The notes under the pieces were generated by a model that was not told the DNA's origin, did no database searches, and worked only from the letters and a program-made list of their open reading frames with translations. Made by a program: the position numbers and the translations under genes. DNA of 64,000 bases from a bacterium (GTDB lineage Bacteria > Electryoneota > RPQS01 > DYHQ01), in NCBI GenBank assembly GCA_030622545.1, contig JAUXGA010000006.1:1-64000 (forward strand), given 5' to 3'. Shown piece after piece: positions 1 through 9,058 of the stretch (positions are counted from its first letter, which is position 1; the number at the start of each line of letters is the position of its first letter).

Positions 1-150
1 TTCGGTTTGCGTACTTTTAGCTTTGCCGATAGGCTGTTACCTTAATCGATTCTGAAGGGTCAGTTATATTTGTCTTTTTCCGATTTCCGAAAGCATGCCT
101 CTCGAACGAGATTCATTAAAGTGTACCAATATTGTTCAAGATAGGTCGGA

Positions 151-225
151 AACTCACCGAGCCGGGTTCGGCGCAGGTTTTCATTTACCATACGACAAAC
201 TAACGCGCGTAACCCGGCCGGAACT
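151..225. repeat. Long dispersed hairpin repeat, copy A
   Basis: About 75 nt whose ends form an imperfect inverted repeat: GAGCCGGGTTC near 159 and GTAACCCGGCC near 209, with GCGC blocks inside the stem. The same two arms recur at 6204, 8971, 53283, 60249 and 62263, each time between genes, while the central loop differs. The rest of 1-384 holds no gene I can support. An open frame on the minus strand (60-440) runs through this repeat and into the rpe start and is probably spurious. Confidence 0.8.
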
Positions 226-384
226 CTCGTCAGCATCATTTTCTTCAAATAGGCTCTAATTGACAATGCATTGAGAAATCCGTATTTTGAAGTCAAACGG
301 AACTCGTCCACGTTATTGTAATCGCTGGAACTGAGAAGTGCTCCTTCTCGTTTAATTTCTGATGTTTCATAAAAGCGGCATTCT

Positions 385-1059
385 ATGAAATCCCTTCCTA
401 TACGTATCGCGCCGTCGATGCTGGCGGCTGACTTCAGCAAATTGGCTCAGCAAATCAGCGAAGCTGAAAAAGGCGGCGCTGATTTAATTCATTGCGATGT
501 TATGGATGGCCTTTTTGTACCGAATCTGACCTTCGGGCCTGAAATCATCCGCACTCTCCGCAAGGTAACAGACGTTCCCCTTGATGTCCACCTGATGATC
601 GTCAAGCCCGAGCTTTCGATACAGGCTTACGCGGATGCGGGCGCGGCGATTATCACGATCCATCAGGAAGCGAGTGTGCATCTTCATCGCACTCTGACGG
701 AAATTCGCCGGATGGGAATTCAAGCGGGCGTGTCGCTGAATCCATCCACGCCCGTATCGACGATTGAACCGGTCCTGGAAAAAATTGATTTACTGCTGAT
801 AATGACGGTCAATCCCGGATTCGGCGGTCAGCAGTTCATCGAGGCTTGCCTGCGCAAAGTGGAAGAAGCGCACGCACTTCGCGAGCGTTCCGGTCTTGGT
901 TTTTCTATCGAGGTGGACGGCGGTATCGAACCCGCTACGATTGGACGCGTCGCGCGCGCGGGAGCCGATACGTTTGTCGCGGGAACAGCCGTTTTCCATG
1001 GGGCGATTGCGAAAAACATTCAGTCTCTTCGAGAGGCTACACAAAAAGAACGGTTTTAG
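385..1059 (+). CDS. rpe: Ribulose-phosphate 3-epimerase
   Basis: Interconverts ribulose 5-phosphate and xylulose 5-phosphate in the pentose phosphate pathway, in the cytoplasm. The 224-residue product has the usual family length and a TIM-barrel layout. Diagnostic motifs are CDVMDGLFVPNLTFGP near residue 38 (metal and catalytic Asp), VHLMIVKP near 68, MTVNPGFGGQQF near 140 and the second catalytic Asp in EVDGGI near 176. The ATG at 385 is preceded only by a weak purine stretch. Metallo-beta-lactamase and Xer genes follow closely on the same strand, so the three may be co-transcribed. The identity is secure; the exact start is slightly less so. Confidence 0.95.
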   Translation: MKSLPIRIAPSMLAADFSKLAQQISEAEKGGADLIHCDVMDGLFVPNLTFGPEIIRTLRKVTDVPLDVHLMIVKPELSIQAYADAGAAIITIHQEASVHLHRTLTEIRRMGIQAGVSLNPSTPVSTIEPVLEKIDLLLIMTVNPGFGGQQFIEACLRKVEEAHALRERSGLGFSIEVDGGIEPATIGRVARAGADTFVAGTAVFHGAIAKNIQSLREATQKERF

Positions 1060-1098
1060 ATTGGAACGCATCCCCACTCTCTACTCGAAAGTAATCGT

Positions 1099-1725
1099 AT
1101 GTTAAAAATAGAATCGTGGGCTGTTGGGCCTTTTGAAGTGAATGTCTATCTTGTCTGGTGTACGGAAAGCCTGCAAGCTCTCCTTATTGATCCCGGCGGA
1201 GAAACGGAACGGATTCTTGATTTCGCGCGGCAGGAAAGCTTGACTATTCGATATATTCTCAACACGCACGGCCACGCTGATCATATCGCTGAGAACGCTG
1301 TTGCGAAGGGGAAGACGGGAGCCGAACTTCTGATTCACGAAGACGACCACCCTATGTTGACCCATTCGGAGCACAATCTCTCTCTCTACTTTGAAGCACC
1401 GGTAACATCACCAAATGCTGATCGTTTTCTGCGCGACGGAGATACGCTGACGCTTGGCTCCCTTACTTTTTCAATCGTCCACACTCCCGGGCATTCACCG
1501 GGTTCGATTTGTCTCGTGCGCGACGGACTTGTCATCGCAGGGGACACTCTCTTTTATCGCGGCATCGGACGAACCGACCTTCCCGGAGGTTCTATGGAAA
1601 CACTCGAACGTTCAATACGCGAGAAGCTCTATATACTGCCTGACGAAACGGTCGTTTATTCAGGTCATGGCCCCCAAACAACCATCGGCGAAGAACGCCG
1701 CGAAAATCCCTTTGTCTGGGGATAA
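1099..1725 (+). CDS. MBL-fold metallohydrolase (glyoxalase II-like)
   Basis: A 208-residue metallo-beta-lactamase-fold hydrolase. The metal-binding motif HGHADH is at residues 57-62. Further ligands are His in HTPGHSPGS, Asp in AGDTLF and the C-terminal GHGP histidine. The length and the absence of a long C-terminal domain match the small YcbL/GloB-like group, which hydrolyses S-lactoylglutathione-type thioesters or related substrates. The substrate cannot be told from sequence. It follows rpe by 39 bp, and its last 59 bp overlap the probable start of the Xer recombinase gene, which suggests translational coupling. Confidence 0.88.
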   Translation: MLKIESWAVGPFEVNVYLVWCTESLQALLIDPGGETERILDFARQESLTIRYILNTHGHADHIAENAVAKGKTGAELLIHEDDHPMLTHSEHNLSLYFEAPVTSPNADRFLRDGDTLTLGSLTFSIVHTPGHSPGSICLVRDGLVIAGDTLFYRGIGRTDLPGGSMETLERSIREKLYILPDETVVYSGHGPQTTIGEERRENPFVWG

Positions 1726-2650
1726 AACCGCGCTCATCGAGAAGTTTCTGGCCTATCTTTCGATTGAAGTGAATCTGAGGCCGAATACTCTCGATAACTA
1801 CCGGCGGGATTTGAGCAGGTTTGCGGCATGGTGCGACCTTGCCGAGCTTGGTTTTGACAAGATTACGCAGCAGAATTTACTCGAGTACTTGCAGCAACTT
1901 TCAGGTAGTCTTTCAGCGCGCAGTCGGGCACGGCATTTGTCAAGCCTACGTCAGTTTTTTCGCTGGCGAATCGCCACTCACCAAGGGCAGCTCTATCCGA
2001 CATCCGGTCTGCAGGGGCCGAAGATGCCTTTGCTGTTGCCGGATGTTTTGGAAACCGTTGAAATCGAAGCGGTACTCGGAGCTGTTGCAGGCTCGCAGCC
2101 GGTTGCTCTTCGAGATCGTGCGCTCTTGGAAATCGCCTACGGCTGTGGATTGCGTGCAAGCGAGTTGGTAACGCTGTGCCGTAAGGATTTCCGTGAAAAG
2201 AATAGTGAGGTTCTGGTACGCGGCAAAGGCGGTCGCGAGCGCATCGTGCCGGTGGGAGCTCATGCAAAAAACGCCCTCGAAATCTGGCTTTCGGATGGAC
2301 GGCCTTCTATCAAACGGCAAAATATCAAACGGCTAAAAAAGGGTAAATTCGTGCCGTTGCCTGTTGGCGCTGGAGATTACGTTTTCCTGAACCAGCGCGG
2401 TCTGCCGCTAACGCGGATGGGTTACTGGAATATTCTCCGCAAATATCTCGATAAGGCGGGTATCAAAAAGAAAGCCTCACCGCATACACTGCGCCATTCG
2501 TTTGCCACGCACCTGCTTGAAGGCGGAGCGGACTTGCGGGTTGTGCAGGAACTTTTAGGACACGTTTCGATTTCGACGACCGAAATTTACACGCACCTTG
2601 ACCGTGATTACTTGCGTGAAGTTTTGCGCACATTTCATCCGCGAGGATAG
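1667..2650 (+). CDS. Tyrosine site-specific recombinase, XerC/XerD type
   Basis: Tyrosine recombinase of the Xer family, which resolves chromosome dimers at dif together with FtsK; other roles are possible. From the ATG at 1667 it is 327 residues, close to the normal ~300. It has an N-terminal SAM-like core-binding domain (KFLAYLSIEVNLRPNTLDNY) and a C-terminal catalytic domain. The catalytic residues are visible: Arg in GCGLRASEL, the HxxR box in SPHTLRHSFATHLLEGG, His in LLGHVS and the nucleophilic Tyr in TEIYTHLD. The frame is open back to 1454, but that extension lies inside the MBL gene and looks unrelated to recombinases, so I prefer 1667. XerC and XerD cannot be separated here. Confidence 0.9.
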   Translation: MAPKQPSAKNAAKIPLSGDKTALIEKFLAYLSIEVNLRPNTLDNYRRDLSRFAAWCDLAELGFDKITQQNLLEYLQQLSGSLSARSRARHLSSLRQFFRWRIATHQGQLYPTSGLQGPKMPLLLPDVLETVEIEAVLGAVAGSQPVALRDRALLEIAYGCGLRASELVTLCRKDFREKNSEVLVRGKGGRERIVPVGAHAKNALEIWLSDGRPSIKRQNIKRLKKGKFVPLPVGAGDYVFLNQRGLPLTRMGYWNILRKYLDKAGIKKKASPHTLRHSFATHLLEGGADLRVVQELLGHVSISTTEIYTHLDRDYLREVLRTFHPRG

Positions 2651-3286
2651 ATGTTAGATATACAGACCATACTCCTCTTCGTGCCCGGTTTTATTCTGGG
2701 CTTGACGTTTCATGAAGTCGCGCATGGCTGGGTGGCGGATAAACTCGGCGACCCGACAGCGCGCCGCGCGGGGAGACTTACGCTCAATCCCTTAGCACAC
2801 CTCGACCCACTGGGCAGCTTGATGCTCGTCTTCGCGGGCTTCGGGTGGGCTAAACCCGTGCCGGTCAATCCCTTCAACCTGAAAAATCCCCGGCGCGATA
2901 TGCTCTGGGTCGCTCTGGCAGGGCCCGCAGCGAATCTTATATTTGCTCTTGTGCTGGGAATCATTTTTCAACTCCTTTTCAAAGGGCAATTCCAGCGCGA
3001 GCTTTTCGGGTCATCGGTTTTGACTCTCGTTATTATTATGGGCGTCCGGATTAATATCATCCTTGCGGTATTCAATCTCATACCGATACCGCCACTCGAC
3101 GGTTCGCGGATTATCGTCGGACTGCTGCCGCCGTCGATGACGTCCGGTTACGAAACCTTTGAACGTTTCGGCCCCTTCCTTTTATTGGGATTGATTCTTT
3201 TGGGCAATTTCGCAGGCATCCCGATTCTCCACTACATCATCGAACCCTTCGCCGGTCCCATCACGAAAATCCTCCTCGGTTTCTAA
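2651..3286 (+). CDS. Site-2 protease family zinc metallopeptidase (M50)
   Basis: An intramembrane metalloprotease-like protein of 211 residues, in the short SpoIVFB/YwhC-like branch of family M50, with about five or six hydrophobic segments and no PDZ domain. The zinc motif HEVAH is at residues 21-25 in the first membrane segment. The second motif, NLIPIPPLDGSR near residue 142, supplies the third ligand (Asp). Its ATG directly follows the Xer stop codon, so the two are coupled. Members usually cleave membrane-bound regulators; the target here is unknown. Confidence 0.88.
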   Translation: MLDIQTILLFVPGFILGLTFHEVAHGWVADKLGDPTARRAGRLTLNPLAHLDPLGSLMLVFAGFGWAKPVPVNPFNLKNPRRDMLWVALAGPAANLIFALVLGIIFQLLFKGQFQRELFGSSVLTLVIIMGVRINIILAVFNLIPIPPLDGSRIIVGLLPPSMTSGYETFERFGPFLLLGLILLGNFAGIPILHYIIEPFAGPITKILLGF

Positions 3287-3298
3287 AGGTTTTCTTAC

Positions 3299-4591
3299 AT
3301 GCAACGACTCCCTCGCCTTCTTGGATTTCTTATCCTGTGCGTTTACTCAACGCTTGGCAGCGCCGCCGACTTTGCCGCTTCGGTGAGCGCCTTGGTTTCA
3401 CAGGAAGAATTTCGAGGAGCACATTGGGGAATCTGCATCGCTTCGCCAGTCAATGACGCCGTCATCTTCAATCTGAACGCCGATAAATGTTTCATCCCGG
3501 CTTCCACCATAAAACTTCTGACGTCGGCGGCAGCGCTGGATTCTTTCGGCCCGGACTATCGGTTTGAAACAGCCTTCTTTGCCGCAAATGAATTGGATTC
3601 ATCAGGAACGCTTTGGGGTGATTTGATTATTCGCGGGAGCGGTGATCCATCCTTTTGCCAACGACAAAACGGGAATCATCTCCCGGTCGCATTTCTCCAG
3701 ATTGCGGATTCTCTTGCGGCTCGAGGCTTGCGGCGACTCTGCGGGCGCTTAAACGGAGACGAGCGAGCGTGGCAACGCGAACCTGTCTGCCCGAGCTGGG
3801 AAATCGGAGATGTCGGTGAAGACTGGCTGCCTGTTTCCGGCGCGCTTTCATTGGGCAAACAAGATGCACGTGAAAGCTCTGATTTATTTATTGTTCAGGA
3901 GACCACTGTTGGTTCCGCAGGTCCAAGCCCGACAGTCTTTTTTCTATCGGAATTCCGGAAAGCGCTCCTTGATGCGGGGATAAGCATTCCCGGATGCGAA
4001 TCGCAAAACGAAGCGCACGGCGAACCTCTGCTTCTCTATGTGCATCAATCGGAATTGCTCTGTAATATCATTAAACAGATGAATACCGAAAGCGATAACT
4101 TCATCGCAGAGCAATTGGGGTATGCTCTCGGTGGTGGAAGCCGCGCGCGTGGATTGGAAAAAATCCGCGCTTTTCTTGCAGACGCCGGTTTGGACACCAG
4201 CCAGATAAAACTTGCCGATGCGTCGGGTTTGTCTCGCAAGGATTTTGTCACACCCGCGCAAATCGTCCGGCTACTGACAACCATGCACCGCCATCGTTTC
4301 GGGAGTTGTTACATTGAATCACTTGCGGGTATGGGAGAAGGCACACTTGAAGAAAGAAAACTGACGAATGTACGCGCGAAAACCGGAACATTGAGCAACG
4401 TGTCCGCGCTTTCAGGTTATCTGTCCGCACCATCAGGAAACACATTTGCTTTCAGCATAATCTGCAATCATTTTCTTGGGAATGTCGATGAGATTCGGCG
4501 TGTGCAGGATGAAATCTGCGAGTCGCTTAGCGAGCATGCCGAAGTACTCTTGCAGATAAAACCAACAGAATTCGAAACGAACAGGAGATAG
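3299..4591 (+). CDS. dacB: D-alanyl-D-alanine carboxypeptidase/endopeptidase PBP4 (peptidase S13)
   Basis: Periplasmic peptidoglycan hydrolase that trims or cuts D-Ala-containing peptides. The 430-residue product starts with a signal peptide (LLGFLILCVYSTLGSAA). It carries the three penicillin-binding motifs in order: SxxK as STIK at residues 69-72, SxN as SDN within TESDNFIAEQL, and KTG within RAKTGTLSN. The length is a little shorter than the E. coli protein (about 477), consistent with a reduced insert domain. The gene lies 12 bp after the protease gene on the same strand. Confidence 0.9.
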   Translation: MQRLPRLLGFLILCVYSTLGSAADFAASVSALVSQEEFRGAHWGICIASPVNDAVIFNLNADKCFIPASTIKLLTSAAALDSFGPDYRFETAFFAANELDSSGTLWGDLIIRGSGDPSFCQRQNGNHLPVAFLQIADSLAARGLRRLCGRLNGDERAWQREPVCPSWEIGDVGEDWLPVSGALSLGKQDARESSDLFIVQETTVGSAGPSPTVFFLSEFRKALLDAGISIPGCESQNEAHGEPLLLYVHQSELLCNIIKQMNTESDNFIAEQLGYALGGGSRARGLEKIRAFLADAGLDTSQIKLADASGLSRKDFVTPAQIVRLLTTMHRHRFGSCYIESLAGMGEGTLEERKLTNVRAKTGTLSNVSALSGYLSAPSGNTFAFSIICNHFLGNVDEIRRVQDEICESLSEHAEVLLQIKPTEFETNRR

Positions 4592-4598
4592 AAAACCC

Positions 4599-6128
4599 AT
4601 GAAGCTTCGGTGCATGCACCTGTCAATAATTATCGCGCTTCTATGCTTTCAAGTCGTGTTGTGGGGGCAAACGGCGCCCGACACCTACCGCCTTTCCGCG
4701 GGAAGATTGGACGACTCTCCGCCGATAAATCGGTTAACAAGCAATGTCATTATCGACATTCGCTCTGATGAAAGCGACCTGACCGTTTGGGCGGGAACCG
4801 GTCAGGGCATTTCTCACTATCTGCAAACAGAAACTCGGTGGGAGTCTTTCGACGAAGCGCACGGACTCGGCAAAGGCGGCACATCCGCACTCGTGGTAAC
4901 CGACAGCATCATCTGGGCGGCGTTTGCGTTCGACACGACGGTTGGAATTTCCGGCGCGGGAGGAGGTCTGGCGTACAGCCGCGACGGCGGAGATAATTGG
5001 ACGTGGCTGCCGCAACCTCGTGATCCGATTGTAGAAGTCAACGACAACGGTTATTCCGAAGAACTCGGCTATTGGCCGACGACGACGAATGTGGATAATA
5101 TCACCTATGACATTGCGCTGTCGGATTCTTTCGTCTGGACAACATCGAAAGGCGGAGGACTTCGCCGTCACGCATGGGCTGCTGACTATACAGACTACTT
5201 GGATTGGGAAGTTGTCACGCCCGATACGAACAAATTCCATCCGGTCTCGGACTTGAACCATATCGCATTTGCTGTCGTCTATGCGGAAGGCGCGCTCTGG
5301 GTGGGAACCGCCGACGGCATCAACAAGAGCACGGATGAAGGCCGCACGTGGACGAACTACACTCACCTTTCCAGCGGCATATCAGGGAATTTCATCACGG
5401 CAATGGCTTGGCAGGATTCCATGCACGCGCTCTGGGCGGCGACATGGCGAGCGGAAGGCTTGACGGAATACTATGGCGTGACGAAAACAACGGACGGCGG
5501 CGCGACGTGGCAAATCGTTCTCGATGATACGCGCGCGCAACATGTCACGGGTATGCTTACGACCGTGCGCGCTCATAACTTTGGCTTTGATGATTCGATT
5601 GCTTATGTCTGCGACGACGCAGGACTGTGGAAATCGCCCGACAGCGGCGACTCGTGGGGACTGTTTCCTCCGATGAAAGATGCTCAAACCAGCAAACAAT
5701 TTTACGAAACGACCATCTACAGTATGCTGGCTTTTACGGGGCAATTATGGGTAGGCAGCACCGAAGGTTTGGCGCTGTCCGGAGACATGGGCAACACGTG
5801 GCATCTTTTTCAAGCGGCGCTTCCGCTTGCGCACCCGGCGCGTTCCACGGATACCTACGCCTACCCCAATCCATTTTCGCCGGAACGTTTCCCGGTCGTG
5901 CGTTTTCGATATAATAACACATCCGCCGGGAATGTGAGCGTGACGATTTTCGATTTCTCGATGACGAAAGTTACGGACGCGGTTTCGGATGTCAGCCGTC
6001 CCGCCGGTGAACAATATGAAGTTTGGGACGGAAGAAAAGATGGCGAAGTCATCGCGAACGGCACCTACTTCTACCGCATTAAAAAACCGGGCGGCGATGT
6101 CTGGGGGAAAGTCGTTATTCTGGATTAA
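4599..6128 (+). CDS. Secreted beta-propeller (BNR-like) protein with C-terminal sorting domain
   Basis: A 509-residue exported protein of unknown specific function. It has a signal peptide (about residues 1-24, cleaved near GQTAP). It also has repeated blades with the Asp-box style pattern SxDxGxTW (YSRDGGDNWTW, KSTDEGRTW, KTTDGGATW, KSPDSGDSW, LSGDMGNTW), as in sialidase/photosystem-stability-like propellers. The last ~90 residues form an FlgD-like immunoglobulin domain beginning TYAYPNPFSPERF and ending GKVVILD. This is the kind of tail used for type IX-like secretion or surface attachment in FCB bacteria. Catalytic residues are not recognisable, so an adhesion or sensor role is as likely as enzymatic activity. 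Confidence 0.82.
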   Translation: MKLRCMHLSIIIALLCFQVVLWGQTAPDTYRLSAGRLDDSPPINRLTSNVIIDIRSDESDLTVWAGTGQGISHYLQTETRWESFDEAHGLGKGGTSALVVTDSIIWAAFAFDTTVGISGAGGGLAYSRDGGDNWTWLPQPRDPIVEVNDNGYSEELGYWPTTTNVDNITYDIALSDSFVWTTSKGGGLRRHAWAADYTDYLDWEVVTPDTNKFHPVSDLNHIAFAVVYAEGALWVGTADGINKSTDEGRTWTNYTHLSSGISGNFITAMAWQDSMHALWAATWRAEGLTEYYGVTKTTDGGATWQIVLDDTRAQHVTGMLTTVRAHNFGFDDSIAYVCDDAGLWKSPDSGDSWGLFPPMKDAQTSKQFYETTIYSMLAFTGQLWVGSTEGLALSGDMGNTWHLFQAALPLAHPARSTDTYAYPNPFSPERFPVVRFRYNNTSAGNVSVTIFDFSMTKVTDAVSDVSRPAGEQYEVWDGRKDGEVIANGTYFYRIKKPGGDVWGKVVILD

Positions 6129-6129
6129 G

Positions 6130-6164
6130 ATTCCGGTCAGGTGACACACCCACCACGGCGAGAA
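6130..6164. repeat. Short constant-end hairpin repeat
   Basis: Starts with ATTCCGG and ends with CGGCGAGAAT, the same outer ends as the other short hairpins. The inner pairing is GGTG with CACC. A CAGGTGA at 6138 can also pair with TCACCTG at 6167. It lies directly after the propeller gene stop and may double as a transcript end structure. Confidence 0.55.
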
Positions 6165-6172
6165 TATCACCT

Positions 6173-6195
6173 GGTAGTGCCGTACGGCAGTGCGC
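6173..6195 (+). repeat. 23-nt palindromic repeat, copy 1
   Basis: Begins GGTAGTGCCG and contains the perfect 10-bp palindrome GCCGTACGGC. Near-identical copies lie at 31214-31236 (two differences, opposite strand) and 40561-40583 (three differences, opposite strand). All three are intergenic. Confidence 0.75.
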
Positions 6196-6203
6196 TTTGT
6201 GAC

Positions 6204-6279
6204 ATTCCGGCCGGGTTACGCGCGCAAGCTGTGTGGTTTGGCAGATGAAGATTTGCGCTGAACCCGGCTCGGCGAGAAT
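6204..6279. repeat. Long dispersed hairpin repeat, copy B
   Basis: Runs from ATTCCGGCCGGGTTACGCGC to AACCCGGCTCGGCGAGAAT, in the opposite orientation to copy A. The arms can pair over about 20 nt around a non-conserved 30-nt loop. It sits between the propeller gene and preT. Confidence 0.8.
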
Positions 6280-6306
6280 GGGGGGTAATATAAAAATGAG
6301 TATGAA

Positions 6307-7614
6307 ATGACAATTCCTTTCACTCTTCCAAAACAGCGCTGGGAGTTGAAATTCTCTGAAGCCTATCCGCTCTATACGGACGCTGAAGCGATAGCGGAAG
6401 CGAATCGTTGCTTGTACTGCTACGACGCTCCCTGCACAAAGACGTGCCCCGCCGGAATTGATGTCGCGGTTTTTATCCGCAAAATCGCCGAGCGCAACCG
6501 GCACGGAGCTGCTAAGACAGTTCTTGCGTCGAATATCCTCGGCTATTCCTGCGGCTGTGTCTGCCCGGACGTGGTGCTTTGCGCCGGGAGTTGCGTACTA
6601 AAGGATTTTAAAAAACCCGTCATCCAAATCGCGCGTCTGCATCGCTATGCTACGGAAAAATTCTTGTCGGACGGCAAGCATTTCTTCACTCCCGCAACCG
6701 CGACCGGAAAAAAAGTCGCCCTTGTTGGAGCGGGACCGGCATCGTTGGCATGCGCGTATGAATTGAAACTGCTCGGCCATGAACCCGTCATCTTCGAGAA
6801 AAAAACTCTCCCCGGCGGACTCAACACAACCGGCATCGCTCCCTATAAGATGACAGCGGAGGATGCGCTTCGTGAAGTCGAGGCGATTCGCCGTATCGGC
6901 ATCGAAATTCGCACCGGTGTTGACATCAGTTCGCAAATCAAAACTCTCCTGAAGGATTACGACGCGGTTTTCATCGGCGTCGGCATTGGAGACGATACTG
7001 AATTGAACGTGCCGGGTATCGACGGCGATGGCGTCATCGGTTCCATCGAATGGATCGAGCAATTGAGATTGTCCGACAAGCCCGCGCTTCCGAAAAACAC
7101 CAAACGCGCGCTCGTGGTCGGCGGCGGAAATACCGCACTCGATGCCGCGCGAGAACTGGCTCAGCTCGGCGTGCCGGAAGTCACGATGGTTTATCGCCGA
7201 ACGGCGCAACTGATGCCCGGATTTCGCCATGAGCTCAACGACGCGCGCATCGAAGGCGTGCATCTTTTGGAACACGCTGTCATCACCGAAATCGTACGGG
7301 AAAAGGGCAAACTTAAGGGTGCGCGAGTTCGTGCGTCGGATGAGGACATCTTCCTGCAAGCGGATATCATTATTATCGCTATCGGGCAGGCGAAATGGCG
7401 CGACCTGCTGATGAAATTCCCCGACGTTGAACTCAACGAAGCAAACGAAATTATCGTGGATGAGGAAACCGGACGAACAGGAAACCAGCGCATCTACGCG
7501 GGAGGTGACGCGACACCGGGGATGAAGCTGGTCGTTCAGGCGGTCGCCGATGGAAAGCGAGCAGCGCAAGCCATGCACCGAGAACTTCTGCAAACCGGAA
7601 AAGGAGGTGCCTGA
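6307..7614 (+). CDS. preT: NAD-dependent dihydropyrimidine dehydrogenase, subunit PreT
   Basis: FAD-, NAD- and iron-sulfur-containing subunit that passes electrons between NAD(H) and PreA during reduction or oxidation of uracil and thymine. The 435-residue product has the glutamate-synthase-small-subunit layout. N-terminal cysteine clusters are CLYCYDAPCTKTCP and CGCVCPDVVLCAGSC (4Fe-4S). The FAD-binding site is VALVGAGPASLACAYEL near residue 138, and the NAD-binding site is ALVVGGGNTALDAARELA near residue 268. It ends in the FAD-closing motif IYAGGDATPGMKLVVQAVADG. The stop overlaps the preA start by one base, so the pair is translationally coupled. A standalone GltD-like oxidoreductase is the alternative, but the neighbour argues for PreT. 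Confidence 0.92.
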   Translation: MTIPFTLPKQRWELKFSEAYPLYTDAEAIAEANRCLYCYDAPCTKTCPAGIDVAVFIRKIAERNRHGAAKTVLASNILGYSCGCVCPDVVLCAGSCVLKDFKKPVIQIARLHRYATEKFLSDGKHFFTPATATGKKVALVGAGPASLACAYELKLLGHEPVIFEKKTLPGGLNTTGIAPYKMTAEDALREVEAIRRIGIEIRTGVDISSQIKTLLKDYDAVFIGVGIGDDTELNVPGIDGDGVIGSIEWIEQLRLSDKPALPKNTKRALVVGGGNTALDAARELAQLGVPEVTMVYRRTAQLMPGFRHELNDARIEGVHLLEHAVITEIVREKGKLKGARVRASDEDIFLQADIIIIAIGQAKWRDLLMKFPDVELNEANEIIVDEETGRTGNQRIYAGGDATPGMKLVVQAVADGKRAAQAMHRELLQTGKGGA

Positions 7615-8963
7615 TGGCTGAGTTGTCTGTGAATCTTGCCGGCATCAAATCGCCGAATCCTTTCTGGCTGGCATCGGCTCCCCCGACGAATTCCGCCGAA
7701 CAAGTGATGCGCGCTTTTGATTTAGGTTGGGGCGGCGTTGTGTGGAAAACCATCGGAGATCCGATTGTAAATGTGTCGAGTCGTTTGGGGTCGATTGACG
7801 CGGATGGCATTCGCATGGTGGGACTGAACAATATCGAACTCATTACCGACCGGCCACTGAACGAGAACTTACGCGAGATACGCGAGGTTAAAAAACGCTT
7901 CCCTGACCGCGCGGTTGTTGTGTCCATTATGGCTGAATCGAAAGATGACTGGCGCGAACTGATACGCCGCAGCGAAGACACTGGCTGTGATGGATTGGAA
8001 CTCAACTTCGGCTGTCCGCATGGTATGTGCGAACGCGGCATGGGCTCCGCGGTTGGTCAGGAACCGAAAGTGATTCGAGAAATCACGGCATGGGCGCGAG
8101 AATTTGCGAGCACGCCAGTTATCGTCAAACTGACTCCGAACATTTCGGATATTGTCGAACCCGGACGCGCGGCGACTGAAGGCGGTGCACACGCTTTATC
8201 GCTGATTAACACCATCAAGAGCCTGACCGGCGTGGACCTCGATAATTTCGTACCGTTTCCTGTGGTCGGAGGTCAATCGACACCGGGAGGTTTTTGCGGT
8301 CCCGCAGTGAAACCTATCGCGCTTCACATGGTCAGCGCACTCGCGAAAGATTCAAAAATCAACATCCCCATCTCTGCGATTGGCGGTATTTCGACATGGC
8401 GCGACGCGGCGGAGTTCATGGCACTCGGCGCGACGAATGTGCAGATTTGCACGGCGGTCATGCACTACGGCTATCGCATTATCGAACAGCTCACCGACGG
8501 ACTTTCCAACTACCTCGATGAACACAACATGGCTTCCGCTCAAGAATTGATTGGGCGAGCGGTTCCGGCGGTCGTTGATTGGGGAGATTTAAATTTGAAT
8601 TATAAAGTTGTCGCAGACATCAATCAAGAAAAGTGCATCGGCTGTCAGCTTTGTATTCCCGCATGCCATGACGGCGCTCATCAGTGCATCTATCCTCCGG
8701 GCGTTGAAGCGAAACCGGGACACACGGCTCCGCATGCCGCCGAAGCCGCGGAGAAACTCGCGGATGACCCGACGTATCGCGTCCCGTGGGTGGATGAAAC
8801 CGATTGCGTTGGATGTAACCTATGTGCGCATGTCTGCCCTGTTCCCGATTGCATCACGATGAAACAGGTCGAGACAAAAAAGCCGCGCGAAAGCTGGAAC
8901 GAACGCATCGCGAAGGGAACCACATTTATTCCGGGCGGCTTGCACGACTCTCCCGCATCGTAA
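7614..8963 (+). CDS. preA: NAD-dependent dihydropyrimidine dehydrogenase, subunit PreA
   Basis: Catalytic subunit that reduces uracil and thymine to dihydropyrimidines, using FMN and two 4Fe-4S clusters. The 449-residue product has a dihydroorotate-dehydrogenase-type barrel (about residues 1-300; LELNFGCPHGMCERGMG, PVIVKLTPNISD, ISAIGGISTWRDAAEFMALGA). A two-cluster ferredoxin tail follows, with CIGCQLCIPACHDGAHQC and CVGCNLCAHVCPVPDC. A strong ribosome-binding site (AAGGAGGTG, 7601-7609) lies inside the end of preT. With preT it forms a complete bacterial PreTA enzyme. No other pyrimidine-degradation gene is in the window. Confidence 0.94.
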   Translation: MAELSVNLAGIKSPNPFWLASAPPTNSAEQVMRAFDLGWGGVVWKTIGDPIVNVSSRLGSIDADGIRMVGLNNIELITDRPLNENLREIREVKKRFPDRAVVVSIMAESKDDWRELIRRSEDTGCDGLELNFGCPHGMCERGMGSAVGQEPKVIREITAWAREFASTPVIVKLTPNISDIVEPGRAATEGGAHALSLINTIKSLTGVDLDNFVPFPVVGGQSTPGGFCGPAVKPIALHMVSALAKDSKINIPISAIGGISTWRDAAEFMALGATNVQICTAVMHYGYRIIEQLTDGLSNYLDEHNMASAQELIGRAVPAVVDWGDLNLNYKVVADINQEKCIGCQLCIPACHDGAHQCIYPPGVEAKPGHTAPHAAEAAEKLADDPTYRVPWVDETDCVGCNLCAHVCPVPDCITMKQVETKKPRESWNERIAKGTTFIPGGLHDSPAS

Positions 8964-8970
8964 CGTCTCC

Positions 8971-9041
8971 GCCGAGCCGGGTTCAGCGCTAAAACCTGTT
9001 TGCCTAACGATGAAGCTGGCGCGCGTAACCCGGCCGAAATT
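8971..9041. repeat. Long dispersed hairpin repeat, copy C
   Basis: GCCGAGCCGGGTTCAGCGC on the left and GCGCGTAACCCGGCCG on the right, same orientation as copy A. It fills most of the gap between preA and the PorV-like gene. Confidence 0.8.
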
Positions 9042-9058
9042 TTTAAGAAAGGAATATA

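Noticed and set aside
60-440. 126-residue minus-strand frame at the left edge
   Set aside because: It translates the palindromic repeat at 151-225 and overlaps the rpe start; no recognisable motif.
1454-1666. N-terminal extension of the Xer recombinase frame
   Set aside because: It lies wholly within the MBL gene and looks unrelated to recombinases; ATG 1667 gives the normal length.
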